This document shows, in pieces, positions 32,935 through 44,769 of a stretch of 64,000 nucleotides of DNA (position 1 is its first letter; every line of letters starts with the position of its first letter). Source of the DNA: Adiantum capillus-veneris (lineage: Eukaryota > Streptophyta > Polypodiopsida > Polypodiales > Pteridaceae). The translations under genes and the position numbers were made by a program. A model generated the notes under the pieces. It was not told where the DNA came from, did no database searches, and was given only the letters and a program-made list of their open reading frames with translations. The stretch spans positions 1 to 64,000 of the forward strand of contig JABFUD020000234.1 in the NCBI GenBank assembly GCA_014529385.2. Reading direction: 5' to 3'.

Positions 32935-33160
32935 TTTACCTTCCCCTTATTTTCTTAGTATTGACCTCTGTACTAGCAGACATCACTTAACTTTTCTTTT
33001 GGTTAGTACCAAGCGAATAGGGCTCTTCGGACTAAGTAAACTCCCATATTCGCTTGGTACTGACCAAGGATGAACTGACCAAGGATGATGGTCGGTACCA
33101 AGCGAATAGGTGTAGCAAACAGGGTTTACCTTCCCTTATTCGCCTGGTACTGACTACACA
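32935..33160. repeat. Hairpin array 3
   Basis: TATTCGCTTGGTACTGACCA (about 33044) and TGGTCGGTACCAAGCGAATA (about 33090) are inverted arms. Partial arms flank them (TTAGTATTGACC near 32958, GGTTAGTACCAAGCGAATAG near 33001, TATTCGCCTGGTACTGAC near 33138). The spacer GGGTTTACCTTCCC recurs about 189 bp apart. The arm core is the same as in arrays 1 and 2. It lies just downstream of the coiled-coil gene. Confidence 0.85.
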
Positions 33161-33548
33161 AAATACAAGTGCACAGAAGGGTAGTAAGTAGCATACCTCT
33201 TCACTGTGTGTAGAGTTCCCGGTCCACTGAAGCACTACAAAACAAGAGTAAGATAAGGAGGATGCGCGAGAGTAAGAGGTGATGGATTTTTCTTACCGCG
33301 TAGCGTCGATGGGGGTAGATTTAATTAGATGCGCAGTAGAGGACGCGAAAAGAGGCAGAATAGTTGAAACTTGAGATGTTTGGCGGGGGTAATGCCTCAA
33401 CTTAGAATTCTTACCTCGGAGAGGGTGACAACTTCACTTATGCACGAGATTGTGGTTGGTAAATCGTACTGCATGGGAATCTGAGACCATTTATTATTGG
33501 TTGTCCTTGTGAGCGCAGCACACGTGCCTTTTTGAGTGACCGTTTAGG
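33161..33548. other. No gene seen
   Basis: Mixed sequence after array 3. A CACTACAAAA at 33231 looks like a CACTA terminus but no partner was found. Confidence 0.4.
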
Positions 33549-33922
33549 GTCAAACAGACGCCAATCGCCCTTTCACCCAGTTGCCATCTCCATCTCCAAG
33601 TGGAACAAACAGATCGCCGCTGCCTTTGCCTTTTTTGTGCTCTTCCCCTTGGCCAGCTCTCATGATCCTGCGTTTAGAGTCAGACGTCGATCGCCCTTGC
33701 ATTCGCCATCTCCATCTCCAAGTGGAACAAACAGATCGCCATCGCCTTTGCATTTTATGCGCTCTTCCCCTTGCCCACTTCTCGTGATCCTGCGTTGAGA
33801 GTCAGACGCCGATCGCCCTTACAGTCGCCATCTCCATGTCCAAGTAGAACAAACAGATCGCCGTTGCCTTTGCATTTTCTGCGCTCTTCCGTTTGGCCAC
33901 CTCTCGTGATCCTGCGTTGAGC
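33549..33922 (+). repeat. Tandem repeat, three copies of about 122 bp
   Basis: Copies begin near 33553, at 33679 and at 33801, each starting CAGACGYCRATCGCCC and containing GGAACAAACAGATCGCC (or a variant) and GCTCTTCC. It is GC-richer than its surroundings. Open frames on both strands follow the repeat and are probably not genes. Confidence 0.85.
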
Positions 33923-34120
33923 GACCTCCACTGGGTCGAGTCCATCGTCATCGCCCCCCTCTGGTTCTTACTGTCGGTGGCCTGCGACATCACCATCCAA
34001 CTCGGCGCCATTGGATATTGTAGAGACAGGTTCTTTCTCCCTGCCTCTCCCCTTCCTGTGTGATGTTAACTGTGTGCACACCGAAGCCACTGTGTTAGGG
34101 TAAAATTAAAAGTCTCAAAC

Positions 34121-34241
34121 CGCATGCATGGTTGGGATAATTACTCCTTATGTGACCGTATCGCATGCATGGTTGGGATAATTACTCCTTATGTAACCGT
34201 ACCACATGCATGGTTGGAATAATTACTCCTTATGTGACCGT
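34121..34241 (+). repeat. Tandem repeat, three copies of 41 bp
   Basis: CGCATGCATGGTTGGGATAA and the following ATTACTCCTTATGTGACCG repeat with starts at 34121, 34162 and 34203. It lies just upstream of a retroelement tail fragment. Confidence 0.9.
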
Positions 34242-34384
34242 GCCTGAGTTTGGGCATAGTGAGTGAGTAGGCCTATAAATCTATCATTGATAACATTAAA
34301 TTCTCTATTGATTGGGGGACTGGGGGTGTCACAACGCAAAAATCAACTCTTATCCCTACCACTCACGCCATAGTCTCTGAGATA

Positions 34385-35173
34385 TTGCCTAAGGAAATAA
34401 AACCCAAGATATTGCATATCCAAGAGGTTGAACCATACGTCCCCATAGCCCAACTCTCTAGAGCTTCAACTGATGTAGTTGAAAGAAAGCTTGAGACACA
34501 CAAGAACCATCCTAATATAACAAAGAAAACATACAAGTGGGTCCCTAAAGCTTCTTTAGTAACCATGGCTGATGCTAAAAAACGGAAGCCTCGTAAGAAA
34601 CGTCCCCCTCACTCCAAGAAATGTAAAGAAACATTGCGTTGGATTCCTAAACGACTATTGGAAGCCCAAGGATACTATGAAGGAAATGATCAAATTTGGG
34701 TGCCAAAACGTAGATTGTGTTCTTACCTGTCACCGGGCCCATGTGAGCTCAATCTTGTGGCTCCAAAACAAATTGAAGATCGTGGAAAGGAAAAAATCAC
34801 AGAATGCGACACACCTGCTCCAAAGCTAGTTTGGGTACCAAAGAAAGAACGATTTGTTCCACCTAGCTCAGGAACAAGGAAAGCAAATGAAGCTTCTTGC
34901 TCTTCATGTAGTTCCTATACGGAAATAGAAGCTTCGATACAACCTCCACCTACCATTGTACATATCCATACAAGCAAGAAAGAGTTTACACCTCCTGTTG
35001 TAAGTTCACCACCTACAACGATGTTGCAAATAAAATCATGGGAGAGTACCTTGCCACCCTTGCAACTAGATGAAACGCATAGAGCGGTCGAAAACTATTG
35101 GTTAAAGCCTTCACCTATAACAACTTGGAACAACTGGTTTCAAAGGGTGACGACATCATTTCAAACGGTATGA
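34385..35173 (+). pseudogene. 'WVPK' repeat tail of another element D relative
   Basis: The longest clean example of the family: 262 codons with YKWVPKASL, LRWIPKRLLEAQGYYEGN, DQIWVPKRRL and LVWVPKKERF in order, about 25-45 residues apart, then a Pro/Ser/Thr-rich end and TTWNNWFQRVTTS. The frame is open upstream to about 34280 without an ATG, so the 5' part is lost. It ends 22 bp before a polypurine tract and LTR, so it is the last protein segment of its element. Confidence 0.55.
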
Positions 35174-35177
35174 TCTA

Positions 35178-35456
35178 CCCAAGGAAGGGGGGAGTGTTTG
35201 TTGACATCCATCATTCACTTACTTCCCTCTCAACCTTTCTCCCTGACCTCTTAATCTCCAATCTTAGGGAATGCATATATAAAGCCTTATACTCACAAAA
35301 ACAAGATAAAAAAGTAAAAGAGCAAGAGCAACTAGCAACGAGAGAGCACCCTATCAGATCCTACACATAAGTCTAAATTCACCATGTCACATCAAGCAAC
35401 ACACAAAAACAACTCATGTTTTAAAGACCTAACCAAATCTATTTGTATTCTCAGAC
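35178..35456 (+). repeat. Polypurine tract and LTR start with TATA box
   Basis: AAGGAAGGGGGGAG is followed at 35195 by TGTTTGTTGACATCC. TATATAAA is at 35276-35283. The 3' boundary is not visible; a small intact ORF begins at 35457, possibly inside the LTR or its leader. Confidence 0.6.
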
Positions 35457-35879
35457 ATGGCTAGTTCACCAGAGGCATGCGCTTCTATTTTTTATGAAAG
35501 GTACCCTTTTTCTTTTTCTCAAGTGTTTCACATCTGCTACCCTGTACTTTCTTGCGAATGGGATTCGGTAGAGAGACTTGCACGTGAGCGAAATTTTGAG
35601 GAGTTAGAATGGCTGATACGTCTATGGATAACTAGTGATCCCTACCCAGTAGCGAATGTTTCTCCGGTGGCACATCCGTATTCTTTTGCACATGATGAGT
35701 ATCCACGCATCGCGAGGTTCTTGATTAACACGCTTGCGCAAGAGGATGATGAAGAAGAAATAATAGAGACCGAGGAAGACTATGGCCTCACGGAAAATGA
35801 TTGCGTTTATCTAGATGATGAGGATAGAGGCCTAGCCTCAGGGTGGCCACCCGGTTTATATAATATCCTCTTTCCTTGA
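35457..35879 (+). CDS. Small acidic ORF of unknown function
   Basis: Intact 140-codon frame with ATG at 35457. Order: Phe/Tyr/Cys-rich N-terminus (YERYPFSFSQVFHICYP), a helix (VERLARERNFEELEWLIRLW), a middle segment (EYPRIARFLINTLAQ), an acidic run (EDDEEEIIETEED) and the end GWPPGLYNILFP. No family recognised. It lies about 180 bp downstream of an LTR TATA box and could be driven by it. It is one of very few unbroken ORFs of this size here. It may be the start of a lost gag. Confidence 0.4.
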   Translation: MASSPEACASIFYERYPFSFSQVFHICYPVLSCEWDSVERLARERNFEELEWLIRLWITSDPYPVANVSPVAHPYSFAHDEYPRIARFLINTLAQEDDEEEIIETEEDYGLTENDCVYLDDEDRGLASGWPPGLYNILFP

Positions 35880-36989
35880 TTCTAAAAGGGATGACAGATA
35901 GGTAGGTTAGGGGTCTGGATTGTGTTTTGAGTTTGTTTTCTAGGAGCTTAAATTTTTTCACACTGACATGCCTCCTAGAGGTATAGTGCTTGTTTTTTGG
36001 ATGTGTTAGGTAGGACTTATATGCATTTCCATCCACATGGCTGAGGACATCTGCTTCGATGAAATGAACAACTCCATACCTCCAGGTGTACTACTTTCCA
36101 TGATTCATGTTGGTGGATATGTATAATTGCTAATAATGATTTTTCATGGTTTGTTTGAGTGCAATAGTTATGTTTGTTATCTACCATTATAGATGTATAA
36201 ATTTGTCTTTGCTTAAGTTGATGGAACTAGAGTTTAATCTTATGGATGAGCCTTGAGATTAGGAGACCGTGACTTTAGGTTAACTTATTTACTTGACCAC
36301 TAGGCCTAGCTGATAAAATTATATGAGTATTTGAGACCTTAGGAATGTTTAAGGCATAGAGAATTTGCTCACTTAAACAACAAAACACTAGTGAGAATAC
36401 AAAGGAAATGGAAGCAAAAAACATAAGTGCCACAAATGAAAAATCTAATGCTGGAAGGGAAATCCTGGCTTGATTTGGTACTTCACTCACATGTATTGTC
36501 TATGGTACTAGAGCCCTAGATGTTCCCAGTGTGGGCGCTTTTCCTTGAGAAGCAAAAAGCCCCGGACATACAAATAAGCACACACATCAAATGATGTGAA
36601 CAAAAAAAAAAAAAAAATGAATGACATTTAAAAGACTTCCATCGCGCTTACAGTTAACATTTCAAGCTTTTGTTTGCAGTTGTGAGAGCTAGTTGGCTAA
36701 TCAAAGTTGAAAAGCACAATTAGGGAATCTTGCATTTAGATAATCTTATTAGCTTAGCTAGTACTAGAGTAGTTGTTTTAACCTTAGTCATAGCTAACTA
36801 ATTGATAGACTCAGCCATAAGCCCAAAACTCTTAATTAATTAATTTACTCAAAGTGCGATTTATTTGTCCTTAATGGCAATTTAACATTTCATAAATCTT
36901 GCATTTATTCATTTCCACATGTACTTTACATTCCCCTCCTGATTTATGGCCATATAATTTTGCTTGCTGAAACAGTGACTTTGCCCTGC
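35880..36989. other. No gene seen
   Basis: AT-rich, with an A-run near 36602-36617. No element motifs on either strand. Confidence 0.5.
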
Positions 36990-37760
36990 AGATGCAAATC
37001 CAGATGCTCTACAGCATGGACATAACAAGCTTCAACTCAATAGCTTCCGAGGACGAAATCTACATCAGGAAGGGGGGCATGTTAACCCTCGTGGCTCACG
37101 GACACCCTATCACCTATGACGGACGCCTTATTATTTATTTAGTAGAGTCAGGCACCGGGCTTGTTGGTCCAATAGGAAAAGGGTAGAGTGATCGCCGATG
37201 AGAGGCGCACTCTAACTGGAACACGCAAGGGTTAGTTGGCTAAGCATGGGCGCCCAAATGTGACTGGGTCGAGCTCATACAAAAGTCACCTAAACCTAAA
37301 ATTGAGTCATTCTCTCATTTGTGCAATAGAAGAGTTCTCTTGCTCCATCTCCATCTCCATCTTCTTCCTCTTCACCTCCTTGTGTGTGTGTGTGTATGTG
37401 AGAGAGGGAGAGAGAGAGAGTGTGTGTGGGCGATCGAGCATTACGAAGGCACGACGGCGGCGATGAAGCGGTTGAGCATGGCGAAGTGGCGGCTCCTTCT
37501 TCTTTGCGGCGAGGAATCCTTCACGGCGACAAGCGCAGGGAGGTGAGTGACACACCCTTGCTCTCTGTGAGCTTGCTAGGCCTGCTAGTTGTGTGCTTGC
37601 AGCCTTCGTGGCTCGCACACGGTGCTCGGTAAGTCCCTAGCTCCGACACGTGCGGCAGACGCGCACAGAGATAGAAGCCTACATTAACACACTCTTGGCA
37701 TGTGGATGCAAATCCAACCAAGAGCCAAGCTTCAATGCATGCTCATCTCCTCTACCAAGC
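36990..37760 (+). repeat. Retroelement 3' end: polypurine tract and putative LTR
   Basis: A short in-frame tail (LQLNSFRGRNLHQEGGHVN), reached through a CCCTGCAG acceptor-like site near 36989, overlaps a purine tract (CAGGAAGGGGGGCA). TGTTAACCCTCG at 37080 would be the LTR start. A (GT)n(GA)n tract is at 37380-37428. The LTR end is not defined. Confidence 0.4.
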
Positions 37761-38159
37761 TAATTACTAAGCTAGGCTATGCTAATATGACTGATTATGT
37801 GAGGAGATGTACATCTTTCTCGTAAGATACTCCTTCTTCCTCTCAATCTACTCTCTTACCCTGCTAGCTCTCACCATCTTCGAAGGTGTGCGAGGTCTTG
37901 GGTCTGAGAACGGGGATAATTAAAGTTGTGTTTTGCTTAGTGCATGAAGCTTTCACCTTCATTGCACTAGCTAGTCTTGAAGGAACACAAAGAATTGTAT
38001 TGTACAATGTCTCTCTTGATGGGAGAAACCATAATACAAAGCCTTTTGGAGGGGGGACTGGCTCCATGCAAATCCGGTCCTCAACTGTTGTCATTAGCTT
38101 AATAGTGAAGCTTATTCATAAATCATTTTTATGATTTTAATAAAAATAACTTTGTCGTT
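37761..38159. other. No gene seen
   Basis: Small open frames on both strands (37886-38134, 37864-38094) overlap each other and carry no motif. Confidence 0.4.
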
Positions 38160-38219
38160 CACTTTTGCCCTATCTAGACCTTGAGAGATTTATAAGCTGC
38201 AAATATCCCTTATAAAGAA

Positions 38220-39290
38220 AGTTAGAGACCTACCACTTTCCTCATATTGTAGCTAGTGCTAGAGATCTATTAGGGTTTTTGGGTCACAACAACACAAGCA
38301 TTTTGGGACCGGATCGGCCCCAATGTTTTGAATCCCACAAGCCAACAGCTGTAGATTCTAGCCCTTGCGCTTGGTGCACTAGCAAATCAACCTTAGTGTT
38401 TCCAAGTTTTAGCTCTTTTCTCACCAAGACCAGCTTGGATATGCAGTTGCCATAATTCCCATTACAATCTGGTACTTCAATAGCCCATCATCCAGTCTCC
38501 CTTTGTCCATTCTCTTGCTGGCATCAAGTGAAGCTCCAATAGGAGCCTCTATCTTTGAGAAGCTATTTGCAAATTTCACAAGACATCATGTAGAAAACTT
38601 GCCATAGTTTGTGGGAATTCCAAAGGACATATCCATATTCACCCCATTCAACATTTCTCTCACCAATCTACCCACCTAGGCTGGCCATCAGTCTTCGTGG
38701 ACATAGACATTTGCATATCCCGATGTTTTCTCTATGAACATCCATCTGGTTTGTAGTTTGGTTCACACCATCCAAGTTGGGGAAACAAAGGTTATTGTTT
38801 GCTAGTAACCAACAAGGGAATAACTGATTCGAGAGGCAATACATTGTTTCCAAGTAAAGGCATCATTACCATCCTTGTTTTTTTGGACATTTTGACATCA
38901 CCCAAGGGAGCCTCTTTCTCCTAAGTCACCATGGAGGACATCATCTAAAGGAAACTTCATCCGATGGAGACCTGGCGTTTTCCTCAAATTATAGCCAACG
39001 CTAGAGGTCTACCAACATTTTTAGATTGGAACAACTCCAGTATTTTGGAATCAGATCATCCCCAAAAATTTTAGTCCCATCAGTCACAGCGATTGCAGAT
39101 TTCGGCCTTAGCACTTGCCACACCAGCAGATTAGCCTTAGCATTCGCAGATTCCAACCTTCCCTCACTAAAATTGGCTCGGACCTACACTTGCTAGCATT
39201 CTCTTTGTTGTCTAGTACTTTGAAAGCCCATTGAGCCTCACTTGAGCCATTCCCTCATTGACATCAAGTACTCCCATTGCTATCCGTCAT
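38220..39290. repeat. Diverged direct repeat of about 330 bp
   Basis: 38220-38540 and 38960-39270 share GAGACCT..C..TTTCCTCA, then AGCTAGTGCTAGAG versus AGCCAACGCTAGAG, and continue in parallel through CCATTCYCT..TTGRCATCAAGT. Similarity is clear by eye but far from identity. No coding frame survives. It may be the two ends of an unknown old element. Confidence 0.55.
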
Positions 39291-41822
39291 CAACATTATC
39301 AAGATCTATGTTTTCATTCTTGCTTTATGCGATAGACCTGCTATGTTTTCATGCCAACTCTCCATTTTTTGCAGCCATTTTCAGCCCTTCATTCCTCTCA
39401 CATCAAGAGCATAAATCAGCCCCAAATTACTCCTTGGTGGCCTTCAACAATCCCATATTAAGACAAGTCCAAAAATGCCTCAAATCATCCTTGGAGGTGC
39501 TTCATCTTGAAGAATTACCGATGTAACATTCCCCACTCAAGTTAGTGGAGTCTGCACTTGAGATGTTGCATGCATGTATATTCCATTTATGCAATCTAAA
39601 GCAAATACCACATTGGCAATAGTATTGAGGGCCCTTGAGAGGGTTGGTTGGGACCATGTTGGATGTTATTCTCCTTTTCTCTCTCTCTTTCTCTCCCTCT
39701 ATACATCTCTACTACTCTCGTTCAATACCTCTCTTCCAGGAAAAATAACCATCAACCAAGCTAAAGGAATTGCTAATTCAAGGAAAAGAGGTAAAGATAC
39801 GTGGAATTGTATAACCTAGATCTTCACCATTTCAATTCCGTTGTACTTGGCAAGTGTGGTTCGTATAGTCTGGAAATGCCTAGCATAGTATGCAGTCAAA
39901 GCTACATTGCATACCTTGGCCTTCATCATTGCAACCCTTTGTGATTGCAAGAAGAGTTCACAAAAATATAAATTGACAAATGTGGTGCACCCACAAATAA
40001 GCAAAGTGCATGGAATGCATAAGCTAGCACAAGATTCTAGTGCTTTCATTGTGGAAGTTTGTAGTTTAACTTTTTTTTTTTGTGCAGATGGCATAAAGAT
40101 GGATAATGGGAGCTTCCAACATGCACATCTAATTTTAGCTAGCAAGAGGTGTTCAAACCTATACTAAATCGATACACAGGGAGCACAAATGGTTCTAGTG
40201 TAGATGCCAAAGAAAGTCTTGTTCACATGTAGAATACAACTAATCCAACACATGGACACTAGCTTTGCATCAAATTCCAACACTCTTGCAAGTTATCGAT
40301 GTTGTAAAGCACCAATCATTTGTGCATGCATATATACAAGTATTAAATGTGTGTATGCATCTAAACATTACACATACATATGTATGAGCTTTAGATGTAT
40401 GTATGTACATGTTTCAATATTATATGTATATATGTATGTATGAGCATTACATGAATGTTTCTATGCATCTGAGTGTCACATGTATGTATGCGTGCACATT
40501 TGAGCATTAATGCATGTAAATATTATTATTTGTTATGAGTCTGCAAATCCATGCACATCAGTACGTCAATATTTAAGCTATAGTTCCTGTGCACAAAGAG
40601 TTCATTGACTTGGGAGCTTCAAGCTTTCTCAACACGTCTATTACTAAGTTCCAAATGTATGAACTCCATTGAAGCTTAAGTTAGCCAAAGGCATGCACAA
40701 ATATTCTGTTCTTTTCCTTTTTCACTCAAATTTAAGCAATCTTTCAAACACCTTCCCTTTTTTTCTTTTCCCTAAGTAGCATTATTTGTAATTTGGGAGC
40801 AAATAGTAGGCGTATTATTTGTTGACCCATATTATACGCCTGTTTTATACGGTGCCACATCAACAAAGACGAGGTCCCATATAACTTCTTAGATTTTTTG
40901 ATCGAAAAAATTTGTATATAAGCAAACAGCACTGCCTCTTGGGAGCATTTGACACTTCAAAATGTAATCAATGTGCGTAGCAAATTTTACAAAGAAAGTT
41001 AACCCTTGACTTTATAAGTAGATTGGAAGTTGATAAAATAGTTTTAAATAATTTTGAAAAAAAAATTAAATTATTGTTGATCAAAATTTGACAAATAATT
41101 TTATTCTTAGGGCCAGATAGTATAAGCCTTGTATGTTATGTAGATCTTGGTCTCTCACTCTTTGCAAGGTATTCGTTTTATAGGAGTCACTTGCTATGTG
41201 ATTAGTTAAGTAATACTTGGAAGTGAATTAGTAATTTAGGGTATTGCCATTGTGTGCAGAGGGCTCTCACATGCGGTAATCAAATTGAGAAATATAACAT
41301 AATAGAGGTTAGGTTTATTTAGTTTACTGATGTGCAAATATTTTCTCACTTCAAAGTGCATAGATAGACATTTTCGGTCCTGTGTAGAGCCATCACAGTA
41401 TGCTCTCACTGGAATTAAAATTTAGGAATATCAATCCAAATATATTGATATTTAATTATCTTCATTTGGATTGCAAGATCTATCGTACTGTGTGATCATA
41501 TATGTGCTAAAACTGCAGATAGATAAGTGCTTAAAGATCTATGGTGGAGTGTAAAAACTTCATGTTCACACTTCAAATAGATATGGTAATCATCAAGGTC
41601 TGTGATTGATTATCAGTTAGCAATGTCACTTGTAGCTCATGTAGCTTGTGCATTTCATAATGATAATCATTTCCAAGACTTGATTAGTATTATCAATTAT
41701 CGGTGTGTGAAAGACATAAGCTTTCACTTTAGATAAATCGATATAGTGCAATGTGAAATGATGTGATTTATATGTATTTTTTTAATAAGTGATTCAGATT
41801 ATCAATTATCGTAACGTGTTGT
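39291..41822. other. Non-coding stretch with TGTA/CATA-rich microsatellite
   Basis: No protein motif recognised. About 40330-40510 is rich in TGTATGTATG and CATACATA. A T-run lies near 40070-40082. Short frames carry no support. Confidence 0.5.
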
Positions 41823-42800
41823 TGTGGGAGCAAGTCACACCGCCTATAAAGTGCATGCAACACTACCTAGATCAACATAATGTCAATTGAGGACAAAAAT
41901 GGCACGATAGGTGCACGAAGGCAATCTCTATAGCTTGTGAGGTTGAGATTATCCCACACATACAACACTCTGGAAGGCCAACTAAAGCTAAATCAGGGAT
42001 CTCACTCCTCTCAACTATACCACCGGCCAACCCACATATACACAAATGAAAGGAAACTCACCAAATCATACCAGAATCATACAAACCTTAAGGAACACCA
42101 TCCTCTCACTAGGATACACCATCCCCTCACTAGGATACACCTATCCCAAAGCCTCTACACTCAAAATCCTCTCTCCAATCCCATCTGCGGAAAATGCGTA
42201 TGAAGATAGAGCAGAATTTTGGAAGTGCCCGAACCTGAAATCTATGAGTACCTATGTGTAGCTTATGTCCACAATTCTAATGACTACTTGCACGCAAAAA
42301 AACATACATTGTTTGATACACTTATACAACCACAAATATCTCATAGATGCATTAGCGCATGTGCTCCGTCTCGTGTGGAATGCTTGGCGTTGTTGTGTAG
42401 CTCTCTCCAAGCCTATTTCAATGGCACAGCCAAATCTCCAATGTGATGAGCGAGCAAGGAGTGGCATCAAGATAAAGCTCGTGGTCTTTCTCTTTCTCTC
42501 TCACATCTAGTCGACGGCAGCACAAATCCTTCATTAAGATAAAGTTCTCTTTACAAAATGACCTAGGTACCTTATATACTAAGGCTACCATAGGTTAAAC
42601 CAAAAATAGAGTTCAATGGGTCAAATGGATTTGTATTTACAATTTGGAAGTGCCATCACCACCTCAGCTTTTGCAACTAGAATAGCTACTCATTACAAAT
42701 GATGTTTTTAACCACAATCCGCATCATTTCATAACTCTCAAAAAATAAGACTTTGGTACGAAAATTGAGTTATGCCGTACTGTTGACCCATGAGTCAACA
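41823..42800 (-). repeat. Minus-strand LTR (element H)
   Basis: On the minus strand a purine tract (GAAGGGGGGGAG) is followed by TGTTGACTCATGGG starting at 42800. A TATA (minus GTATATAAGG) is at about 42571-42580, 222 bp in, the same offset as in LTRs A, D and F. The far end near 41823 (TG on the plus strand) is a guess. Confidence 0.5.
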
Positions 42801-43157
42801 CTCCCCCCCTTCGAATTCATGTCGTCCTTGACATGACCCAATTGTCAATGTCGGTGTGGTCTTTGTTGTTGTTTTTGTCCAATGCTTGTACATATCTTTT
42901 GGATGCCTCTGTAAATTCCTTACTAGAATCTCTTTTGATGTTAAGTACTAAATTACCTAGCTTTTGTGTCTGATCTTCTTCATTGGGAACTTCTTTGTTC
43001 CTGCATCAAGGTGATCAAAGTCGCATTTGCCACTTTTAGCTTTTGTGTGTTGTGTAAATCATTATACTGCTTCTACTTAATACATGACTTAATTAAAGCC
43101 TGACAAACCCCAATTAAATCCCCAAGTTAGTAACTTGCTTCAAAAAGGCTTTAGTCA
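42801..43157 (-). pseudogene. 3' internal end of element H with pre-PPT hairpin
   Basis: Contains the inverted pair TCATGTC (42817-42823) and GACATGA (42830-42836), 16 nt before the LTR, then the purine tract at 42801-42813 (minus). The rest is decayed, with a Lys/Thr-rich minus-strand sense. It is cut by the plus-strand fragment that starts near 43158. Confidence 0.45.
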
Positions 43158-43870
43158 TTGCTCAAATATAAAGTTCTCACCATAAAGAAACGAATTCGAG
43201 GAGAGGAGACGACACCACTATTTCAAGGTGACATAAAAGATCAAGCAGTCTCCGAGAATATAGTGGACTCACAGCAAAAGTGGAGAAAAGGATGGCTTAC
43301 AAAGTACCGAGCATACCTAGTATGCCTCGATGCACCAAAATCTGTACGAGATGATGTCTCCTTTTGCCCAGTACCGAGGATGCGGACATGGAAGGACCAT
43401 GCGAAGCTTTTGGAGAGGCATCCAGCCTGGCTAAATCATCCTAGCTCCCACCACCCAAAGAAGGAGAGAGAATAAGTGGGACTTACATGGTGAAAACCCT
43501 AACGAGCACCATTAAGTTCTTCGCTAGCTCTCCTGATTTGACATATGTGATGCTCAGGAAGATCTGCAAGAGTTTATTAGTGTGTATCGAGGTGTTCGTG
43601 CCAAAAAAATCTATGGACTCAAGTCTACTATCAACGAGCAACACTCTCTTTAAGCTGGCTTATGAACTCTCAGCCCAATGCTCACCACAAATATTACATT
43701 ACTTCTACCAAAGGCTGATGTTTTTGCCCAACTTCCACATCCAAGCCTTTTAGGAGGCTTTCTACAAAGGATTTTTCGCATATGATAGCAAGATCTTTGG
43801 ACCAATGGTGAGCATTGGCAACATCAAATATGAATCTTACTTAAAGATGATCAAGCCACGAGGATTCTAT
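43158..43870 (+). pseudogene. Second copy of the element A C-terminal domain (element E)
   Basis: Frames 43158-43475 and 43487-43753 plus the next codons match the 8.8-9.35 kb domain: WRKGWLTKYRAYLVCL, VPRMRTWKDHAKLL, VKTLTSTIKFFASSPDLTYV, MLRKICKSLLVCIEVF, FYQRLMFLPNFHIQAFEEAF. A TAG sits within the last motif (43751-43753). No RT is nearby. It supports a real protein family carried by RT-less LTR elements. Confidence 0.6.
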
Positions 43871-43934
43871 TGAGCCCACCCAATAAGTTGCAGCAAAGGA
43901 TTGGACTACATCCTTGAAAAACACATGGACTGGT

Positions 43935-43968
43935 CATGTCAGGGATGACATGGACGCGGAGGGGGGAG
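43935..43968 (+). promoter_or_regulatory. Pre-PPT hairpin and polypurine tract of element E
   Basis: CATGTCA (43935-43941) pairs with TGACATG (43946-43952) around loop GGGA. The purine tract GCGGAGGGGGGAG follows, then the LTR start at 43969. Confidence 0.65.
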
Positions 43969-44740
43969 TGTTGGTTGGAGGAACATTAAATTTTGATGGA
44001 CAAGCAGCGCCTTTGTATTAGAGGAGAAATGATTTTTGATGAGAATGTACCTCTCAAGAGGAATGTATAAAAGCCAAACTTTTGTAACCCTAAAGGAGAC
44101 TTTTAATTAATCAGTATTTTGCGTCTACTGTGTGATGTGTCTATGTGACTGAGAGAGAGAGAGAGAGAGGACTTATCTCTTCGTTGCATGCTACGAACGA
44201 GTTAGCAATGGTGAGGTCATGCATCAACGCCAAGCTTTCAAGTTTTTGGTTCCGTCGTGGGGTGAGCTCCCACAAGCTTCTGAGTGAGTTATCTTGCAAA
44301 TCTTGTGTCTATTTTGGGATTTCTTCATATTATTAGGTTCTCAATGAGAAGAGATACACATTAGGATCATGTATGTTGAGAATCGGTGACATGTACTTGA
44401 CTACCTTTTCTTCATACGCGTTTGTTGCACCAAGTGGTTATGGGTGGGATATTGTGTCGAAATCCATAGGGTAGTGACTTCTATGTACGTAAAGGAATCC
44501 TTATGAGTTTCAAGGCGATTTGAGGACATTTGATCTTGATTTTGATAGCATGAGCGTCATAGGTTTTATCACAGTCAAGAGAACATAGGATGTTTGGTTT
44601 GATTTCCTCAAATTGTGATTGTCATTAGAAGGTCAAGTAGGTGATTGACAACCATATGCTTGCTTTCACACGCATGTAGGTTGAGCTACGTCATTTTTGT
44701 ATGTTGGTTTAGTTCTCGCTATGCTAGCGTCTGCTCGCAT
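43969..44740 (+). repeat. LTR of element E (end uncertain)
   Basis: Starts TGTTGGTTGGAGG. TATA (GTATAAAAGCC) at about 44065-44075. Short (GA)n at 44150-44169. A distal TTAGTTCTCGCTATGCTAGC resembles the GTGGTTCTCGCTAATACTAC near the end of LTR A. The right end is lost near the next element. Confidence 0.6.
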
Positions 44741-44769
44741 CATATTCGCCAATATTCAAAAAGAGGGAA

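Noticed and set aside
33231-33240. CACTACAAAA as a CACTA transposon terminus
   Set aside because: No matching inverted terminus or 3-bp duplication was found in the window. The string also occurs near 15867 without context.
26724-33240. Cluster as an integrated giant virus or Polinton-like element
   Set aside because: Histone-like and Ulp1-like genes can occur in such elements, but the genes here have plant-style introns. No capsid, packaging ATPase, DNA polymerase B or terminal inverted repeats were seen.
37307-37721. Overlapping GC-rich frames on both strands near 37.3-37.7 kb
   Set aside because: Frames exist in several phases because of few stop codons. None has a recognisable motif and they start in or near a GT/GA repeat in a putative LTR.
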